Assembly (NCBI RefSeq): GCF_019891545.1
Contig: NZ_JAHDIU010000011.1
Location: 44,296-108,295, forward strand
Origin: Flavobacterium coralii
GTDB taxonomy: Bacteria > Bacteroidota > Bacteroidia > Flavobacteriales > Flavobacteriaceae
Direction of reading: 5' to 3'
Length of the DNA stretch: 64,000 nt
The notes beneath the pieces were generated by a model. It saw nothing but the letters and a program-made list of their open reading frames with translations, was not told the DNA's origin and did no database searches. Below are positions 7,694 to 17,645 of this stretch, one piece after another. Made by a program: the position numbers and the translations under genes. Each line of letters starts with the position of its first letter. Position 1 is the first letter of the stretch.

Positions 7694-10465
7694 TTATGTC
7701 ACCTCCTCAAACGGAACTTCCCCATCCAGTATTTCATTAATCAGCAATACCAGTTGCGAGCTATACTCTGCAAGCACATCTTTATCTATAACCTCAATAA
7801 CAGGTAAAGATTTATCTACCGCATCTTTAAAACTGAAATTCATAAAACCGCTTTTCATATTCTTGAACGATATAATGCCTGCTTCAATTTCTTTGCCCCC
7901 TGCAAGCGGTTCATACATAAAAGCATAAGTAAGCAACTGTATTATCTTTTCATTCTTAATATCGCCCGATAGCCCATCCCATGTTTTAAGGGTAAGGTTG
8001 TATTTATCTACTTTACCGGTTTTGTAATCAGTAATCCTTATTTTGCCGTTGCGTTCTTCAATCCGGTCTATGTTTCCTGCAATTTTTACAGGGTAGGGCA
8101 GCCGTGCATCTTCAAGCCAACGTTCAAAGGTTTGTTCCAGTGCCAGTACTTTTACGCTGTCGCCTGCCTTTAGCTGTTCTTTTTCCTGTTTCAGCATATT
8201 TTGCACGTTGCGTTTGGCTACTTCAAAAGCCAGCAGGTTACGCCCTTTTTTTATCTCGCCTTCCTTATATACAGCCGTAAACTGACGCATCACTTCATCG
8301 TTGGCCAGCGCAGCCATATTTTCTATATCATGCACAGCAAGGTACTTACCCAGATAGGGTTTGTATAGCTCCTCAAGTGCGCCGTGTATTATGGTGCCCA
8401 GTGTGTTAAGCGCAATGCTTTCCTCTACTTCGTCCACTTCGCGTATGCGTAGCACCCTCTGGTAATAAAACTGTATCGGGTTACGGATATAGCTCGTTAA
8501 TGCCGAGGGCGAAAAACCCTTACCTGTGGCAATTTCCTTTAGCCGTTGTTGTACCTCTGCCGATTTCGGTATCAGCATGGGTTTATAAGCTATATCAGGC
8601 AGGTAGGCATTATAAATAACACTTTTCAGGTTGTGCGAAGGTTTCTGCTCAATTTCCAGCTGGGTAAGAAAACGGCTCCGCTCGCCGGCATCGAGCCCGT
8701 CGCTTTCGGTGTTGTGCAGCAGGTATATGTTTTTAGCCCGCATCAGCAGGTGGTAAAAGTGGTAGCTGTATATGGCATCTTTTTCTTTATAAGTCGGCAA
8801 CCCCAGTTCGCGCTTTACATCAAACGGTATAAATGAATTTTGCGTTTTCCCTGCTGGGAATTTACCCTCGTTCATACTGGTAATGATAACATTTTCGAAG
8901 TCGAGCACACGGCTTTCCAGCACACCCATTACCTGAAGCCCTGAAAGCGGCTCACCCTCAAAAGATACCTCTGCAAGCTCTATTACCTGTTTGTAAACAG
9001 ATTGCAGTATGGCAAGCCCTGCCATTTGCGGATGGTTCTCATAATAGTTGATGAGCTTATTGATAACCTTAAAGATGGAATATAAAAATGCCTTTGTTAT
9101 TTTATCTTCTTCCTCATCATTACTCAAAAAACCTTTAAGGCTTATGATGATATCAGACAACCTTTGCAAGACACTCCCGGCGTTATCATCCCACCTGTCA
9201 AAGAGCAGCCTGAAAAATGGCGATGCATCCGGATGGATGTCGAACAGTTTACTGTGCGATAAAAAGGTAATATTGTTCCTGTTGATGGTTTCTGTCAGCT
9301 TTGCAGCGCCGCTATAAGGCTCTACAAGCGGATGAGTAAGTATATCAAGTACTTCACGGTAATAAAGCGTGTAGCTTTTTTCACTGCGTTGCAATGCATT
9401 AGTATGCATTTTAAACAGCTTTTGCACCAGTATCTGTGCAGGGTTGTTACGGCTGCTGTAACCCATGGTAATATTAAGCCCGCCCACACCCAGTGGGAGG
9501 CTGTACAGTAATGGTATAAGCAGGTTTTCTTCTCCCAGCACTACTGCGGTTTTATCTAACGATTGCCCGGTTTGCTGGATTTCTTCTATAATCTTTCCTG
9601 CAATTTTTGCCTGCCCCACCGTTTTAGGTGTGCCGATTATAGTTATATTCTTTTCCTTGCTGAACTCATCGGCTACCCACTCAAAAGGCTGCCCGTAAAA
9701 CTGGCGCCACTCTTTTTTAAACCTGCGGATAAACAAGCCCGCATCATGATAGGGGTCGTTAAGGAAAGCCTGGTCTATATCCCAGTATATTTTAGCCTGA
9801 CCGCATGTAAGCAGGTGCTGTATAATGTTTTCTTCGGCAGCATTCAGGGCATTAAACCCTGCAAAAATGAGTTGTTCTTTTGCAAAAGCATTAGAAAAGT
9901 GGTTGATATTATTTACTGCTTCCCTGTATATGAGCCCCTGGTAGCCTGCACCTTTATCGAGGAGGTGGTTGTATAATGCTTCGTAATATTTTGGCAACAG
10001 CTCCCAAAATTCGAGGTAATTTTTAATCATCCCGGTGTGGTTCTCCACATCCAGCGACCAATGGCTTAGCTCTTCTATATCTTTAAGGTAAGAAAGTACA
10101 TGCTTTGGGTTAAGCAGGTAGCGGTCTATTTCATTAAAGTCCTGCAACAGTGTTTTAGCCCAGTTGGCAAAATTTTCGAAAGGTTGTTGCTTTTCTTTAG
10201 GGGTAAGCCCAATGTAAACATTGTAGAACTCAAAAAGCAATTCTATAGTGTCTATGCTGCGCACGCCGGCAACATCCTGTATAAAATCTTCTATGCTTAT
10301 TATCTCGGGAGCAAAGACAACCGCCGACAACTTTTTTTTAAGAGCTTCAATTAAAAAGATGCGGGCTCTCTTATTAGGAAGTACAATTGTAATGCCTGAT
10401 AATGCGTTGCCATAATCGGCAACAAGCTGCGTGCTTAGTTTGTCTAAAAAAGTTGGCCCGGTCAT
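7694..10465 (-). CDS. AddB-like PD-(D/E)XK nuclease subunit
   Basis: 923-aa protein of the AddB/RecB-nuclease superfamily that partners an AddA-type helicase-nuclease in double-strand-break end processing and RecA loading. The N-terminal half is a degenerate UvrD-like helicase fold (ITIVLPNKRARIFL around residue 27; IIGTPKTVGQAKIAGKIIEEI around residue 275). The C-terminal RecB nuclease domain has the catalytic ITDYKTGK near residue 810, preceded by SPSALTSYIRNPIQFYYQRVL, the usual entry into the domain. Classical AddB has four cysteines holding an Fe-S cluster around the nuclease domain; I see almost none here (one, in LLTCGQAK), so this branch seems to lack it. The AddA partner lies about 3 kb away on the same strand, separated by ompA and kbl. 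Confidence 0.88.
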   Translation of the reverse strand: MTGPTFLDKLSTQLVADYGNALSGITIVLPNKRARIFLIEALKKKLSAVVFAPEIISIEDFIQDVAGVRSIDTIELLFEFYNVYIGLTPKEKQQPFENFANWAKTLLQDFNEIDRYLLNPKHVLSYLKDIEELSHWSLDVENHTGMIKNYLEFWELLPKYYEALYNHLLDKGAGYQGLIYREAVNNINHFSNAFAKEQLIFAGFNALNAAEENIIQHLLTCGQAKIYWDIDQAFLNDPYHDAGLFIRRFKKEWRQFYGQPFEWVADEFSKEKNITIIGTPKTVGQAKIAGKIIEEIQQTGQSLDKTAVVLGEENLLIPLLYSLPLGVGGLNITMGYSSRNNPAQILVQKLFKMHTNALQRSEKSYTLYYREVLDILTHPLVEPYSGAAKLTETINRNNITFLSHSKLFDIHPDASPFFRLLFDRWDDNAGSVLQRLSDIIISLKGFLSNDEEEDKITKAFLYSIFKVINKLINYYENHPQMAGLAILQSVYKQVIELAEVSFEGEPLSGLQVMGVLESRVLDFENVIITSMNEGKFPAGKTQNSFIPFDVKRELGLPTYKEKDAIYSYHFYHLLMRAKNIYLLHNTESDGLDAGERSRFLTQLEIEQKPSHNLKSVIYNAYLPDIAYKPMLIPKSAEVQQRLKEIATGKGFSPSALTSYIRNPIQFYYQRVLRIREVDEVEESIALNTLGTIIHGALEELYKPYLGKYLAVHDIENMAALANDEVMRQFTAVYKEGEIKKGRNLLAFEVAKRNVQNMLKQEKEQLKAGDSVKVLALEQTFERWLEDARLPYPVKIAGNIDRIEERNGKIRITDYKTGKVDKYNLTLKTWDGLSGDIKNEKIIQLLTYAFMYEPLAGGKEIEAGIISFKNMKSGFMNFSFKDAVDKSLPVIEVIDKDVLAEYSSQLVLLINEILDGEVPFEEVT

Positions 10466-10476
10466 GGTATAAAAAT

Positions 10477-10505
10477 AAAAAAATGCCCCCGCATTGCGGA
10501 GGCAT
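10477..10505 (-). terminator. Terminator after the OmpA-family gene
   Basis: Ten-base-pair stem ATGCCCCCGC/GCGGAGGCAT (one mismatched pair) with an ATT loop. On the minus strand it is followed by a T-rich tail. It separates the ompA-like gene from the downstream nuclease gene. Confidence 0.8.
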
Positions 10506-10532
10506 CTTTCAATTTATTTTGGTTGTATCAAA

Positions 10533-11930
10533 TTATTCTTTGATAAGCTTCACTTCAACCCTACGGTTCTGAGCCTTACCGGCAGCAGTTTTGTTAGAAG
10601 CGATTGGCTTAGTTTCACCGAAACCTACAGACATTAACCTGTCACGTGCAATTCCGTGCTCTACTAAGTAAGTAACTACAGCAGCAGCCCTGTTTTCAGA
10701 TAGTGTCTGGTTAAGTGCGTTGCTACCATCGCTGTCAGTGTGTCCTTCGATGCTGAACCTTGCCTGTGGATATTCTTTAAGGATATCTTTCATGTTTTCA
10801 AGTACAGGTAGTGTTTCATCTTTGAAAGAAGCTTTACCACTGTTGAACAGGATTGTTCTTGCATACTCGTTAAGCTGCTTCATAACTTCTTCAGTTACTT
10901 CAGGGCAACCACGGTTAGCAGCAGTACCTTTTACTTCAGGGCAAAGATCGTCTTTGTCAAGAACGCCGTCACCGTCAGTATCAGGCCAAGGGCAACCGTT
11001 GTTAGCTTTAGGTCCTGCTTCGTTAGGGCACTGGTCGCTGTTATCAGCAATACCGTCACCGTCAGTATCAGGGCAACCCATCATGCTTGCTATACCTGCT
11101 ACATCCGGGCACTGGTCATCTTTATCAGCTACACCGTCACCATCCCTGTCAGGGCATCCGTTAAGTTCAGCAAGTCCTGCTTCGTTAGGGCAGTCATCCT
11201 GGCTGTCTTGTATTCCGTCAGCATCTGAGTCAGGACATCCCTGGAATTGTGGTAGTCCGGGTACTTCAGGACAAAGGTCGTCTTTGTCATAGATACCGTC
11301 TTTATCTGTGTCTTTACCTCCGAATTTGAAAGTAAGACCGGCCATGTGCTGTATGTGCCTTGGTACATTAGCTTCTGCCTGATCTTCAAACGTATGCTTG
11401 TAAGTTGAAGATAGAGAAAGGCCCACGTTTTCTGCAAACCAGAAAGTAACACCAAGACCACCGTTTAGTGTACCGTTACCTTTTTCATCAATCCAGGTGT
11501 AACCACCACCAATGTGTAGGCTTGGGTCGAACCAGCTTGTACCAAGCATGCTAAGGAAGCTGTACTTAATAGTACCATCTACACCGTAGTAAGATAGGTC
11601 TCCCGGATCTGATACCATATAATCCTGCGTGCCCGGAGTACGGGTTACAAGCTTATCTATTTTGTTTACCGAACCTGTTACTCCAAATACGAAACCTTGG
11701 CCAATGTGCCTCGATACATTCAGATAAGATACAGAAGGAAGGATGTTCCAGTGTTCTTTAGCGTCAAAATAGCCGCTGAACTGGTCACCGAATTCAGAAG
11801 CAGCGCCAAAACGTGTACTCACTGCATTGGCACCAAATGAAACGGCCCAAGGGTTGTTCTCGTCCTGCGCATGGGCGTTAAGTCCCATTGCCATAAGTGC
11901 AGCAACGAACAGTTTGTTAAGATGTCTCAT
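10533..11930 (-). CDS. OmpA-family outer-membrane protein with thrombospondin type 3 repeats
   Basis: 465-aa major outer-membrane protein of the flavobacterial OmpA type. A signal peptide ends at GLNAHAQ (about residue 22). Residues 25-205 form a beta-barrel-like region. Residues 207-345 hold five calcium-binding TSP3-type repeats of the form DxDxDGxxDxxDxCP with paired cysteines. Residues 350-465 are the peptidoglycan-binding OmpA domain ([45 protein letters not shown]). It links the outer membrane to peptidoglycan. It has its own promoter and terminator, as expected for an abundant protein. Confidence 0.95.
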   Translation of the reverse strand: MRHLNKLFVAALMAMGLNAHAQDENNPWAVSFGANAVSTRFGAASEFGDQFSGYFDAKEHWNILPSVSYLNVSRHIGQGFVFGVTGSVNKIDKLVTRTPGTQDYMVSDPGDLSYYGVDGTIKYSFLSMLGTSWFDPSLHIGGGYTWIDEKGNGTLNGGLGVTFWFAENVGLSLSSTYKHTFEDQAEANVPRHIQHMAGLTFKFGGKDTDKDGIYDKDDLCPEVPGLPQFQGCPDSDADGIQDSQDDCPNEAGLAELNGCPDRDGDGVADKDDQCPDVAGIASMMGCPDTDGDGIADNSDQCPNEAGPKANNGCPWPDTDGDGVLDKDDLCPEVKGTAANRGCPEVTEEVMKQLNEYARTILFNSGKASFKDETLPVLENMKDILKEYPQARFSIEGHTDSDGSNALNQTLSENRAAAVVTYLVEHGIARDRLMSVGFGETKPIASNKTAAGKAQNRRVEVKLIKE

Positions 11931-11968
11931 ACTTTTTAAATTTAATTACAAATAGGTTATATCAAGAA

Positions 11969-11999
11969 CAAATTTACTCTGTTGTGTGTTAACAGCAAA
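11969..11999 (-). promoter_or_regulatory. Promoter of the OmpA-family gene
   Basis: On the minus strand: TTTG (11996-11999), a 19-bp spacer, and TAAATTTG (11969-11976). This is a close match to the Bacteroidota -33/-7 consensus. The ATG lies 38 bp downstream. Confidence 0.7.
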
Positions 12000-12042
12000 A
12001 CGATTTATTAAAAATTATCCTACTAAACCCGCTAAATTGTAG

Positions 12043-13236
12043 TTAAATAATAGTTAACGCTTTCCCAACTTCTGTAAATGAGGCAATTGCCTTGTCCAGA
12101 TGTTCCTTAGTATGGGCTGCGGAAAGCTGTACTCTTATACGTGCCTTATCCTTTGGTACCACAGGGAAGAAGAACCCTATAACATATATGCCTTTCTTCA
12201 AAAGTTCGTCTGCCATGACTTGGCTAAGCTTGGCATCATACAGCATAACGGGCACTATGGCACTGTCGCCGTCTATAATGTCAAACCCTGCCTTTTTCAT
12301 TCCCTCTTTAAAGTAGTTGGTGTTCCACTCCAGCTTGTCGCGTAATGAAGTATCATTCTTTAGCAGGTCGAACACCTTAATAGAAGCACCCACAATAGCA
12401 GGAGCAAGCGAGTTACTGAAAAGGTAAGGACGGCTGCGCTGCCTGAGCATTTCTATAATTTCTTTTTTGCCTGTAGTATAGCCACCCATAGCGCCACCCA
12501 GTGCTTTGCCAAGCGTGCCTGTAATGATATCTATACGCCCCATAACACCTTTTGCTTCGGGGGTTCCTTTCCCTGTCATGCCTATAAAGCCCGCCGCGTG
12601 GCATTCATCTACCATTACCAGTGCATCATATTTATCGGCAAGGTCGCATATCTTGTCAAGCGGGGCAACAAGGCCATCCATAGAGAAAACACCATCGGTA
12701 ACAATAATCTTAAACCTCCTGTTTTCTTCATTGGCTTTTATAAGCATCTCTTCAAGCTGCTCCATATTGTTATTTTCATAACGGTAGCGGGCTGCTTTAC
12801 AAAGGCGCACACCATCTATAATAGAAGCGTGGTTAAGGCTGTCTGATATTATGGCATCCTCTTCGCCCAGTAACGGTTCAAAAACACCGCCGTTGGCATC
12901 AAAAGCCGCGGCATATAATATAGTGTCTTCGGTGCCGTAAAAATCAGCTATCTTTTGTTCCAGCTCCTTATGTATATCCTGCGTTCCGCAGATAAAACGC
13001 ACTGACGACATACCAAACCCGTGGCTGTCCAGCGTGTCTTTTGCTGCCTGTATAACTTCCGGGTGCGATGAGAGTCCCAGGTAATTGTTGGCACAAAAGT
13101 TAAGTACCTTGCTGCCATCTGTAAGTGTAATTTCAGCATCCTGCGGAGAAGCTATGATGCGCTCTTTTTTATACAGGCCGTTTTCTTTTATCTGCTCCAG
13201 CTCATTAGCCAGATAGTCTTTAATTTTTCCGTACAT
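12043..13236 (-). CDS. kbl: Glycine C-acetyltransferase (2-amino-3-ketobutyrate CoA ligase)
   Basis: PLP enzyme that cleaves 2-amino-3-oxobutyrate with CoA to glycine and acetyl-CoA in threonine breakdown. The 397-aa length equals the usual Kbl length. Hallmarks are [16 protein letters not shown], the [19 protein letters not shown] block, DGVFSMDG, the DECHAAGF aspartate that contacts the PLP nitrogen, and the Schiff-base lysine in [14 protein letters not shown]. The related alpha-oxoamine synthases (BioF, serine palmitoyltransferase) are less likely because the FICGTQ block is Kbl-type. No threonine dehydrogenase gene is adjacent. A TATCTTTG -7-like box on the minus strand sits at 13301-13308. 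Confidence 0.93.
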   Translation of the reverse strand: MYGKIKDYLANELEQIKENGLYKKERIIASPQDAEITLTDGSKVLNFCANNYLGLSSHPEVIQAAKDTLDSHGFGMSSVRFICGTQDIHKELEQKIADFYGTEDTILYAAAFDANGGVFEPLLGEEDAIISDSLNHASIIDGVRLCKAARYRYENNNMEQLEEMLIKANEENRRFKIIVTDGVFSMDGLVAPLDKICDLADKYDALVMVDECHAAGFIGMTGKGTPEAKGVMGRIDIITGTLGKALGGAMGGYTTGKKEIIEMLRQRSRPYLFSNSLAPAIVGASIKVFDLLKNDTSLRDKLEWNTNYFKEGMKKAGFDIIDGDSAIVPVMLYDAKLSQVMADELLKKGIYVIGFFFPVVPKDKARIRVQLSAAHTKEHLDKAIASFTEVGKALTII

Positions 13237-13333
13237 GATAGTATTAGTTTGTTGTTGTTCTGTTTTTATTCTCCTTTAATCAACACATAAAAATTATTGG
13301 CAAAGATACAGAAAGCATATTCCTGCCTGTGCG

Positions 13334-16300
13334 TTACAAGGCTAAATCTACCACATTTATATCTTCACCTATATATACAAGTGTTTTACGGGCTACCCTG
13401 AGTCCCATTTCTGCAAGTGCTGCCTGATAGCCGTTAAGCTGGCTTTCATAGCGTGCGTTGTGTTCGCCTGTTTTATAATCCAGCAGGTAGGCCATTCCGT
13501 TACGTACAGCCACCCTGTCGGGCTTGATGGTAGCCAAGGCATTGCCTATAATACTCTGCTCGTTATATACTGTGTTTTCTTCGGCAAAGAAATCCTGCAG
13601 CTCCGGGTGCTGTACAATTTTATACAGCGTTTCGGTAGCTGTTGCGCTCTGGCTTTGTACAATCAGTCCCGACTCTACAGCCTTTATCAGTGCCGTAGGT
13701 ATATCAGCCGCTGTTTTAATGAAAGACAAAATTTCGTGGGTAACGTTACCAAATTCTATAGCCTGCTGCTGCCTGTTGCCCCACATCAGCGCTTCGCGCT
13801 GGGCTATCTTTACCGCCCGCGGATTAAAATGCTGCGTTACTACCTCTATTGTCTGCTGCTGCCCGTAGTGCGCTTCCGGTTCAGAAAGCCTGTCAGGGTT
13901 ACCAAACTCATATTCGTCTTTAAGGTTATCATAAGCATCTATACTTTGCAGGTAGCTTATAAATAAAGATGACATATTATCGGTCAGCTCACCCCTTGAT
14001 GTAAAGTTGCGTCCTGAAATAATGTATAGCTGTTCTTCGGCACGTGTTAGTGCCACATATAATATATTAATGTTATCGAGCAGTTCTTCCTGCTCTTTAA
14101 TTTTATAGAGTTCTGCACCGCGTTCGCCATACTCGGCAACACTCTTATTACTGTCGATAAGCGCCTTCTGGAAACCGAATGTTTCATCGTCAAGCTCCAG
14201 CCACATTTTGCTGCGGGGGGCACGTGTATAATCTTCTTCGGCAAAAGGGAAAATAACTACAGGGAACTCCAGCCCTTTTGATTTGTGTATCGTCATGATG
14301 CGTACGGCATCATTACCTTCGGGCGACGGTATGCTGAATTTAGAGCCGTTGTTATCCCAATACTCTAAAAAGTCGGATATGCCCGACTGTGTGCGTATGT
14401 CGCGCTCCAGCACCAGGTCAAGGAAATACTGTACATAGCTTTGGTTAGCTTTTTCTTTTATAAAAGCATCAACTATGGTTTCTACCGCTTCATAAAGCGA
14501 TTTCTTGCGGCAGTCCCTGAATAATATTTTTACGCCATTACCTTGCAGCCATGCTTCAAGTGCTGCTTCTGTAGGCTGCTCCATGCCCTCGGCAATAAAA
14601 TTGTGTATTTCGCTGCCGGGCATCCTGTTGCTTGCCACGAAATATAAAAAGTGGGCTTTAGCCTCTCTGTTTTCATTGCTTTTAAGATAGCGCAGCAAGT
14701 TGATTATCAGCTTTACCTCGGTGGCATTTTCTATTAGCAGCGTTTCAGAAGATAGTATCGGCACGCCCTGTTCGGTCAGGTAATTGGCAAGCAATACTCC
14801 CGGCTGCCGCTTACGGGTGAGCAGCACTATATCTTTATAATCAAAACCACGGGCAACCGCTTTTTGTATGGTGGCAAGCGTCGCTTCAAGATACAGTTCG
14901 TTCCTGTCACGTGGCATGTCTTCTTCATCCGTTTCTGTTTCGGGTATAAAAGCTATATTTACATAACCCCCCTGTTTATCGTTAAGTTCCTGCCTGCTGC
15001 TGTTCCGGTACAGTTCGCAATAATCAGCATCCTCAAACTTTTCAGAGAGGAAACAAAAGAATTCGTTGTTAAAATCTATGATATTGCTGTAGCTCCTGTA
15101 ATTTCGCCCCAGGTTAATAACATCCATATCCGGATTAGAGAACGGATTGAATAACTTGCTCAACCCTATAAATTGTTCCGCCTTGCCGCCGCGCCAGCGA
15201 TAGATAGACTGTTTCGGGTCGCCAACAATCATAAGCGAGCCTTTATTGCCCTGAAGATCCTCCTGTGCGAGTGCATTGTCTATCAGCGGAATCAGGTTTT
15301 GCCATTGCATCTGGCTGGTGTCCTGAAACTCATCTATAAAAAAGTGGCGGTAACGCTCGCCAAGCCGCTCATATATAAAAGGTGCAGGCTGGCTTTGTAT
15401 CTCTTTATGTATTATGGCATTAAACTCTGATATAGAAAGCACGTTCTGCTCTTTCTGGATGCGCTCCAGTTCCTGGCTTATAGAGTTGAGCAGCGAAAGC
15501 GGTGTTATGTTTTTAAGGAAAGCCTCATAAAAGTTTTTCTTTTCGTAGTTCTTATAAACCTTTTGCAGCAGGCTGAGGAGGGTTGGCGTTACCCCCTCTA
15601 TAGCCAAACGGTCTTTAGCGCCTTTGTTTATTTTTATGTCATCGGCCTCATAGTATTTTTTGTGAGTAGGCTTTAGAGTGCCATCAATTATATAACCGAT
15701 ATGTTTAGGAAAGTCCTGCCGCGAGAATGACTTCGGGTCAATCCCTTCCTGCTCCAAAATGTCGTTTAGCTGGTTGCCCAAGCCTTTACATTCAGCCTCT
15801 AAAGCGGCAACTGCCTGGCGCAGCTTTTCTTTTATCAGCAGGAACTCCTCTATTGTTTTTTCGCGGAACTGCCCCAGTTCATTGCGGTTGTTTTCGTTGA
15901 TAAGCAACTTGCCTGTTTCAAACAATTCATAGGTAACATCCCAGCTTTTGTCATTATCGGTTTTATCCAGCGAAAAATCGACCAGCAAAGAGGTAAGCAC
16001 ATCGTTTTCGCCCGCTTTGGCAATAATGGCATCAACGGCTTCTTTTAGCAGGTTTTCGGTTTCCAGCGATACATCAAAAGATACCGGCAGGTTAAGGTCA
16101 TGCGCAAAGGCACGTATTACTTTATGCGTAAACCTGTCGATGGTCGAAATATCAAAAGAAGCATAATTGTGAATAATATTTTTGATAATAGCTTTCGACT
16201 TATCTTTTATAGTGGCAGGCGAAAGTCCCGTTTCCTGAGAGAGGACAGTAATAAGCGCTTCCGCGCGCGGTGTAGGCTCGTCTTTAGAAAAATCGGACAG

Positions 16301-16483
16301 GCTGAAAATGATGCGGTTTTTCATTTCTTCTACCGCTTTGTTGGTAAAAGTTATTGCCAGTATTTTACGATACGTATCATCCTCGCCAGAGAGCAGGAGT
16401 ATCTTAAGGTATTCTTTTACCAGCGTATAGGTTTTGCCCGAACCGGCAGAAGCGTTATATATAGTAAATGCAGATTTTGCCAC
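13334..16483 (-). CDS. AddA-like UvrD/Rep-type helicase-nuclease
   Basis: 1049-aa superfamily 1A helicase with a C-terminal RecB-type nuclease, the helicase subunit of an AddAB-like break-processing complex. Walker A is ASAGSGKTYTL at about residues 11-21, followed by motif Ia ITFTNKAVEEMKNRI. Motif II is IDEFQDTSQMQW, followed by VGDPKQSIYRWRGG (motif III). Motif V/VI is IMTIHKSKGLEFPVVIFPF and LYVALTRAEEQLYI. The nuclease signature LLDYKTGEHNARYESQLNGYQ lies close to the C-terminus. The start is GTG (16481-16483); no upstream ATG fits. The AddB-like partner is at 7694-10465. Confidence 0.92.
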   Translation of the reverse strand: MAKSAFTIYNASAGSGKTYTLVKEYLKILLLSGEDDTYRKILAITFTNKAVEEMKNRIIFSLSDFSKDEPTPRAEALITVLSQETGLSPATIKDKSKAIIKNIIHNYASFDISTIDRFTHKVIRAFAHDLNLPVSFDVSLETENLLKEAVDAIIAKAGENDVLTSLLVDFSLDKTDNDKSWDVTYELFETGKLLINENNRNELGQFREKTIEEFLLIKEKLRQAVAALEAECKGLGNQLNDILEQEGIDPKSFSRQDFPKHIGYIIDGTLKPTHKKYYEADDIKINKGAKDRLAIEGVTPTLLSLLQKVYKNYEKKNFYEAFLKNITPLSLLNSISQELERIQKEQNVLSISEFNAIIHKEIQSQPAPFIYERLGERYRHFFIDEFQDTSQMQWQNLIPLIDNALAQEDLQGNKGSLMIVGDPKQSIYRWRGGKAEQFIGLSKLFNPFSNPDMDVINLGRNYRSYSNIIDFNNEFFCFLSEKFEDADYCELYRNSSRQELNDKQGGYVNIAFIPETETDEEDMPRDRNELYLEATLATIQKAVARGFDYKDIVLLTRKRQPGVLLANYLTEQGVPILSSETLLIENATEVKLIINLLRYLKSNENREAKAHFLYFVASNRMPGSEIHNFIAEGMEQPTEAALEAWLQGNGVKILFRDCRKKSLYEAVETIVDAFIKEKANQSYVQYFLDLVLERDIRTQSGISDFLEYWDNNGSKFSIPSPEGNDAVRIMTIHKSKGLEFPVVIFPFAEEDYTRAPRSKMWLELDDETFGFQKALIDSNKSVAEYGERGAELYKIKEQEELLDNINILYVALTRAEEQLYIISGRNFTSRGELTDNMSSLFISYLQSIDAYDNLKDEYEFGNPDRLSEPEAHYGQQQTIEVVTQHFNPRAVKIAQREALMWGNRQQQAIEFGNVTHEILSFIKTAADIPTALIKAVESGLIVQSQSATATETLYKIVQHPELQDFFAEENTVYNEQSIIGNALATIKPDRVAVRNGMAYLLDYKTGEHNARYESQLNGYQAALAEMGLRVARKTLVYIGEDINVVDLAL

Positions 16484-16558
16484 TTGCTTTTCGTAAAAAT
16501 TTAAATTTAGTAAGAGAAATTATAACAAAATCTTATTTCTTTTAAAGTATAAAATCTC

Positions 16559-16566
16559 TAAATTTG
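16559..16566 (+). promoter_or_regulatory. Possible -7 box for superoxide dismutase
   Basis: TAAATTTG about 39 bp before the sod start codon. No clear -33 TTG is seen at the right spacing, so this is a weak call. Confidence 0.35.
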
Positions 16567-16605
16567 GATTAAAATTAATATTAATCTTTTAAAAACGCAC
16601 ATATC

Positions 16606-17214
16606 ATGGCTTTTGAATTACCTAAACTTCCTTACGCGTATGATGCCCTTGAGCCTCATATAGATGCACGCACTATGGAAATACACCATACAAAACACCA
16701 CAATGCATATACCACCAACCTTAATAATGCGATACATGGTACCGACCTTGAAGGCAAGACTATCGAGAATATACTTATAAACCTTGATATGTCTAACGCA
16801 GCGGTTCGCAACAACGGTGGCGGTTATTACAACCATAACCTTTTCTGGCAGGTAATGTCGCCAAAAGGCGGCGGAGAGCCAACAGGTGAACTTGAAGCTG
16901 CCATAGAAAAAGCTTTTGGTTCTTTTGAAGAGTTTAAGGCTAAGTTTGCTAAGGCTGCTGCGACACAGTTCGGTTCAGGCTGGGCATGGCTTTGCGTGCA
17001 CCAGGGCGGTAAGCTTGAAGTATGCAGCACGCCAAACCAAGATAACCCGCTAATGCCAGAAATTGGCTGTGGAGGCACACCAATACTTGGGCTTGACGTT
17101 TGGGAACATGCCTACTACCTTAACTACCAAAACAGGAGGCCTGACTATATTGATGCATTTTTTAATGTAGTAAACTGGGAAGAAGTTGCAAGGCGTTATG
17201 CCAATGAAAAATAA
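16606..17214 (+). CDS. sodA: Superoxide dismutase, Mn-type by signature residues
   Basis: 202-aa cytoplasmic enzyme that dismutates superoxide. Metal ligands are visible as the histidine in [12 protein letters not shown] (near residue 27), the histidine in YYNHNLFW, and the aspartate and histidine of [20 protein letters not shown]. Two positions that separate Fe from Mn enzymes point to manganese: glycines precede YYNHNLFW (iron enzymes usually have Ala-Gln there), and Gln is present in STPNQDNPL. In vivo metal choice can still be cambialistic, so the symbol is tentative. No signal peptide. A terminator follows at 17239. Confidence 0.93.
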   Translation: MAFELPKLPYAYDALEPHIDARTMEIHHTKHHNAYTTNLNNAIHGTDLEGKTIENILINLDMSNAAVRNNGGGYYNHNLFWQVMSPKGGGEPTGELEAAIEKAFGSFEEFKAKFAKAAATQFGSGWAWLCVHQGGKLEVCSTPNQDNPLMPEIGCGGTPILGLDVWEHAYYLNYQNRRPDYIDAFFNVVNWEEVARRYANEK

Positions 17215-17238
17215 ATGATCTCACTTTCAGGAGACAGG

Positions 17239-17269
17239 AACGGGTGCATGCAGATGCATCCGTTTTTTT
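17239..17269 (+). terminator. Terminator of superoxide dismutase
   Basis: Ten-base-pair stem ACGGGTGCAT/ATGCATCCGT with one G-T wobble, a GCAG loop, and seven T residues. It starts 25 bp after the sod stop codon. Confidence 0.85.
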
Positions 17270-17284
17270 ATTTTGTTCAAACTT

Positions 17285-17394
17285 AAAAAATAAAAGCGGA
17301 AACATAGTTCCCGCTTTCGCCCCCAAAAAATACCGTAAATTAAATTTACTAATACTATTTGGTGCAAAAATAGGCAATAAAATTTACAAAGCAA
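17285..17394 (-). ncRNA. Predicted small RNA gene, copy 1 of 3 (divergent copy)
   Basis: Minus-strand unit with promoter TTG (17392-17394), 19 bp, TATTTTTG (17365-17372). The predicted transcript of about 75 nt runs from ~17360 to ~17285. In the RNA sense it has a GTAAAT/ATTTAC hairpin, the motif ACGGTATTTTTTGGGGGC, and a terminator stem AGCGGGAAC/GTTTCCGCT (nine pairs, one wobble) followed by a T-rich tail. The other two copies keep the same order and the ACTATG in the terminator loop region, but the stem bases differ while still pairing. No plausible protein is encoded. It is convergent with sod. Confidence 0.55.
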
Positions 17395-17459
17395 TTATTT
17401 ATTTAAAATATTAATAAGCAGTAATTAAACTGTAAATTTTTTGTGTTTAAACATAACAT

Positions 17460-17606
17460 AAAAAAAAGCGATACATAGTGTGTATCGCTTTTTTGCCCCC
17501 AAAAATACCGTAAAAATTAATTTACTATTGCTATTTGATGTCAAAAGTAGGGCAGGGGCGCGGTTGCTGCAACAGTTTTAGATGAACTGCATATAAAAAC
17601 GTTGAG
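17460..17606 (-). ncRNA. Predicted small RNA gene, copy 2 of 3
   Basis: Minus-strand unit with promoter TTG (17570-17572), 20 bp, TACTTTTG (17542-17549). Predicted transcript ~17536 to ~17460, about 77 nt. It contains a GTAAA/TTTAC hairpin, ACGGTATTTTTGGGGGC, and a perfect terminator stem GCGATACA/TGTATCGC (17468-17488) followed by eight T in the RNA sense. The whole unit including the promoter is repeated exactly 186 bp further on with about four mismatches in 147 bp, so the pair is a recent tandem duplication. Confidence 0.6.
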
Positions 17607-17645
17607 GTGACACTGCAGGATATAGTTCAACAAAAATTAAAGAAT

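Noticed and set aside
10720-11292. 190-aa reading frame opposite the OmpA-family gene
   Set aside because: Its regular Ser/Pro/Gly repeats are the antisense of the TSP3 repeats; no signal of real coding.
17162-17377. 71-aa minus-strand reading frame over the sod 3' end and sRNA copy 1
   Set aside because: Overlaps sod coding sequence and a predicted terminator hairpin; no conserved-looking protein.
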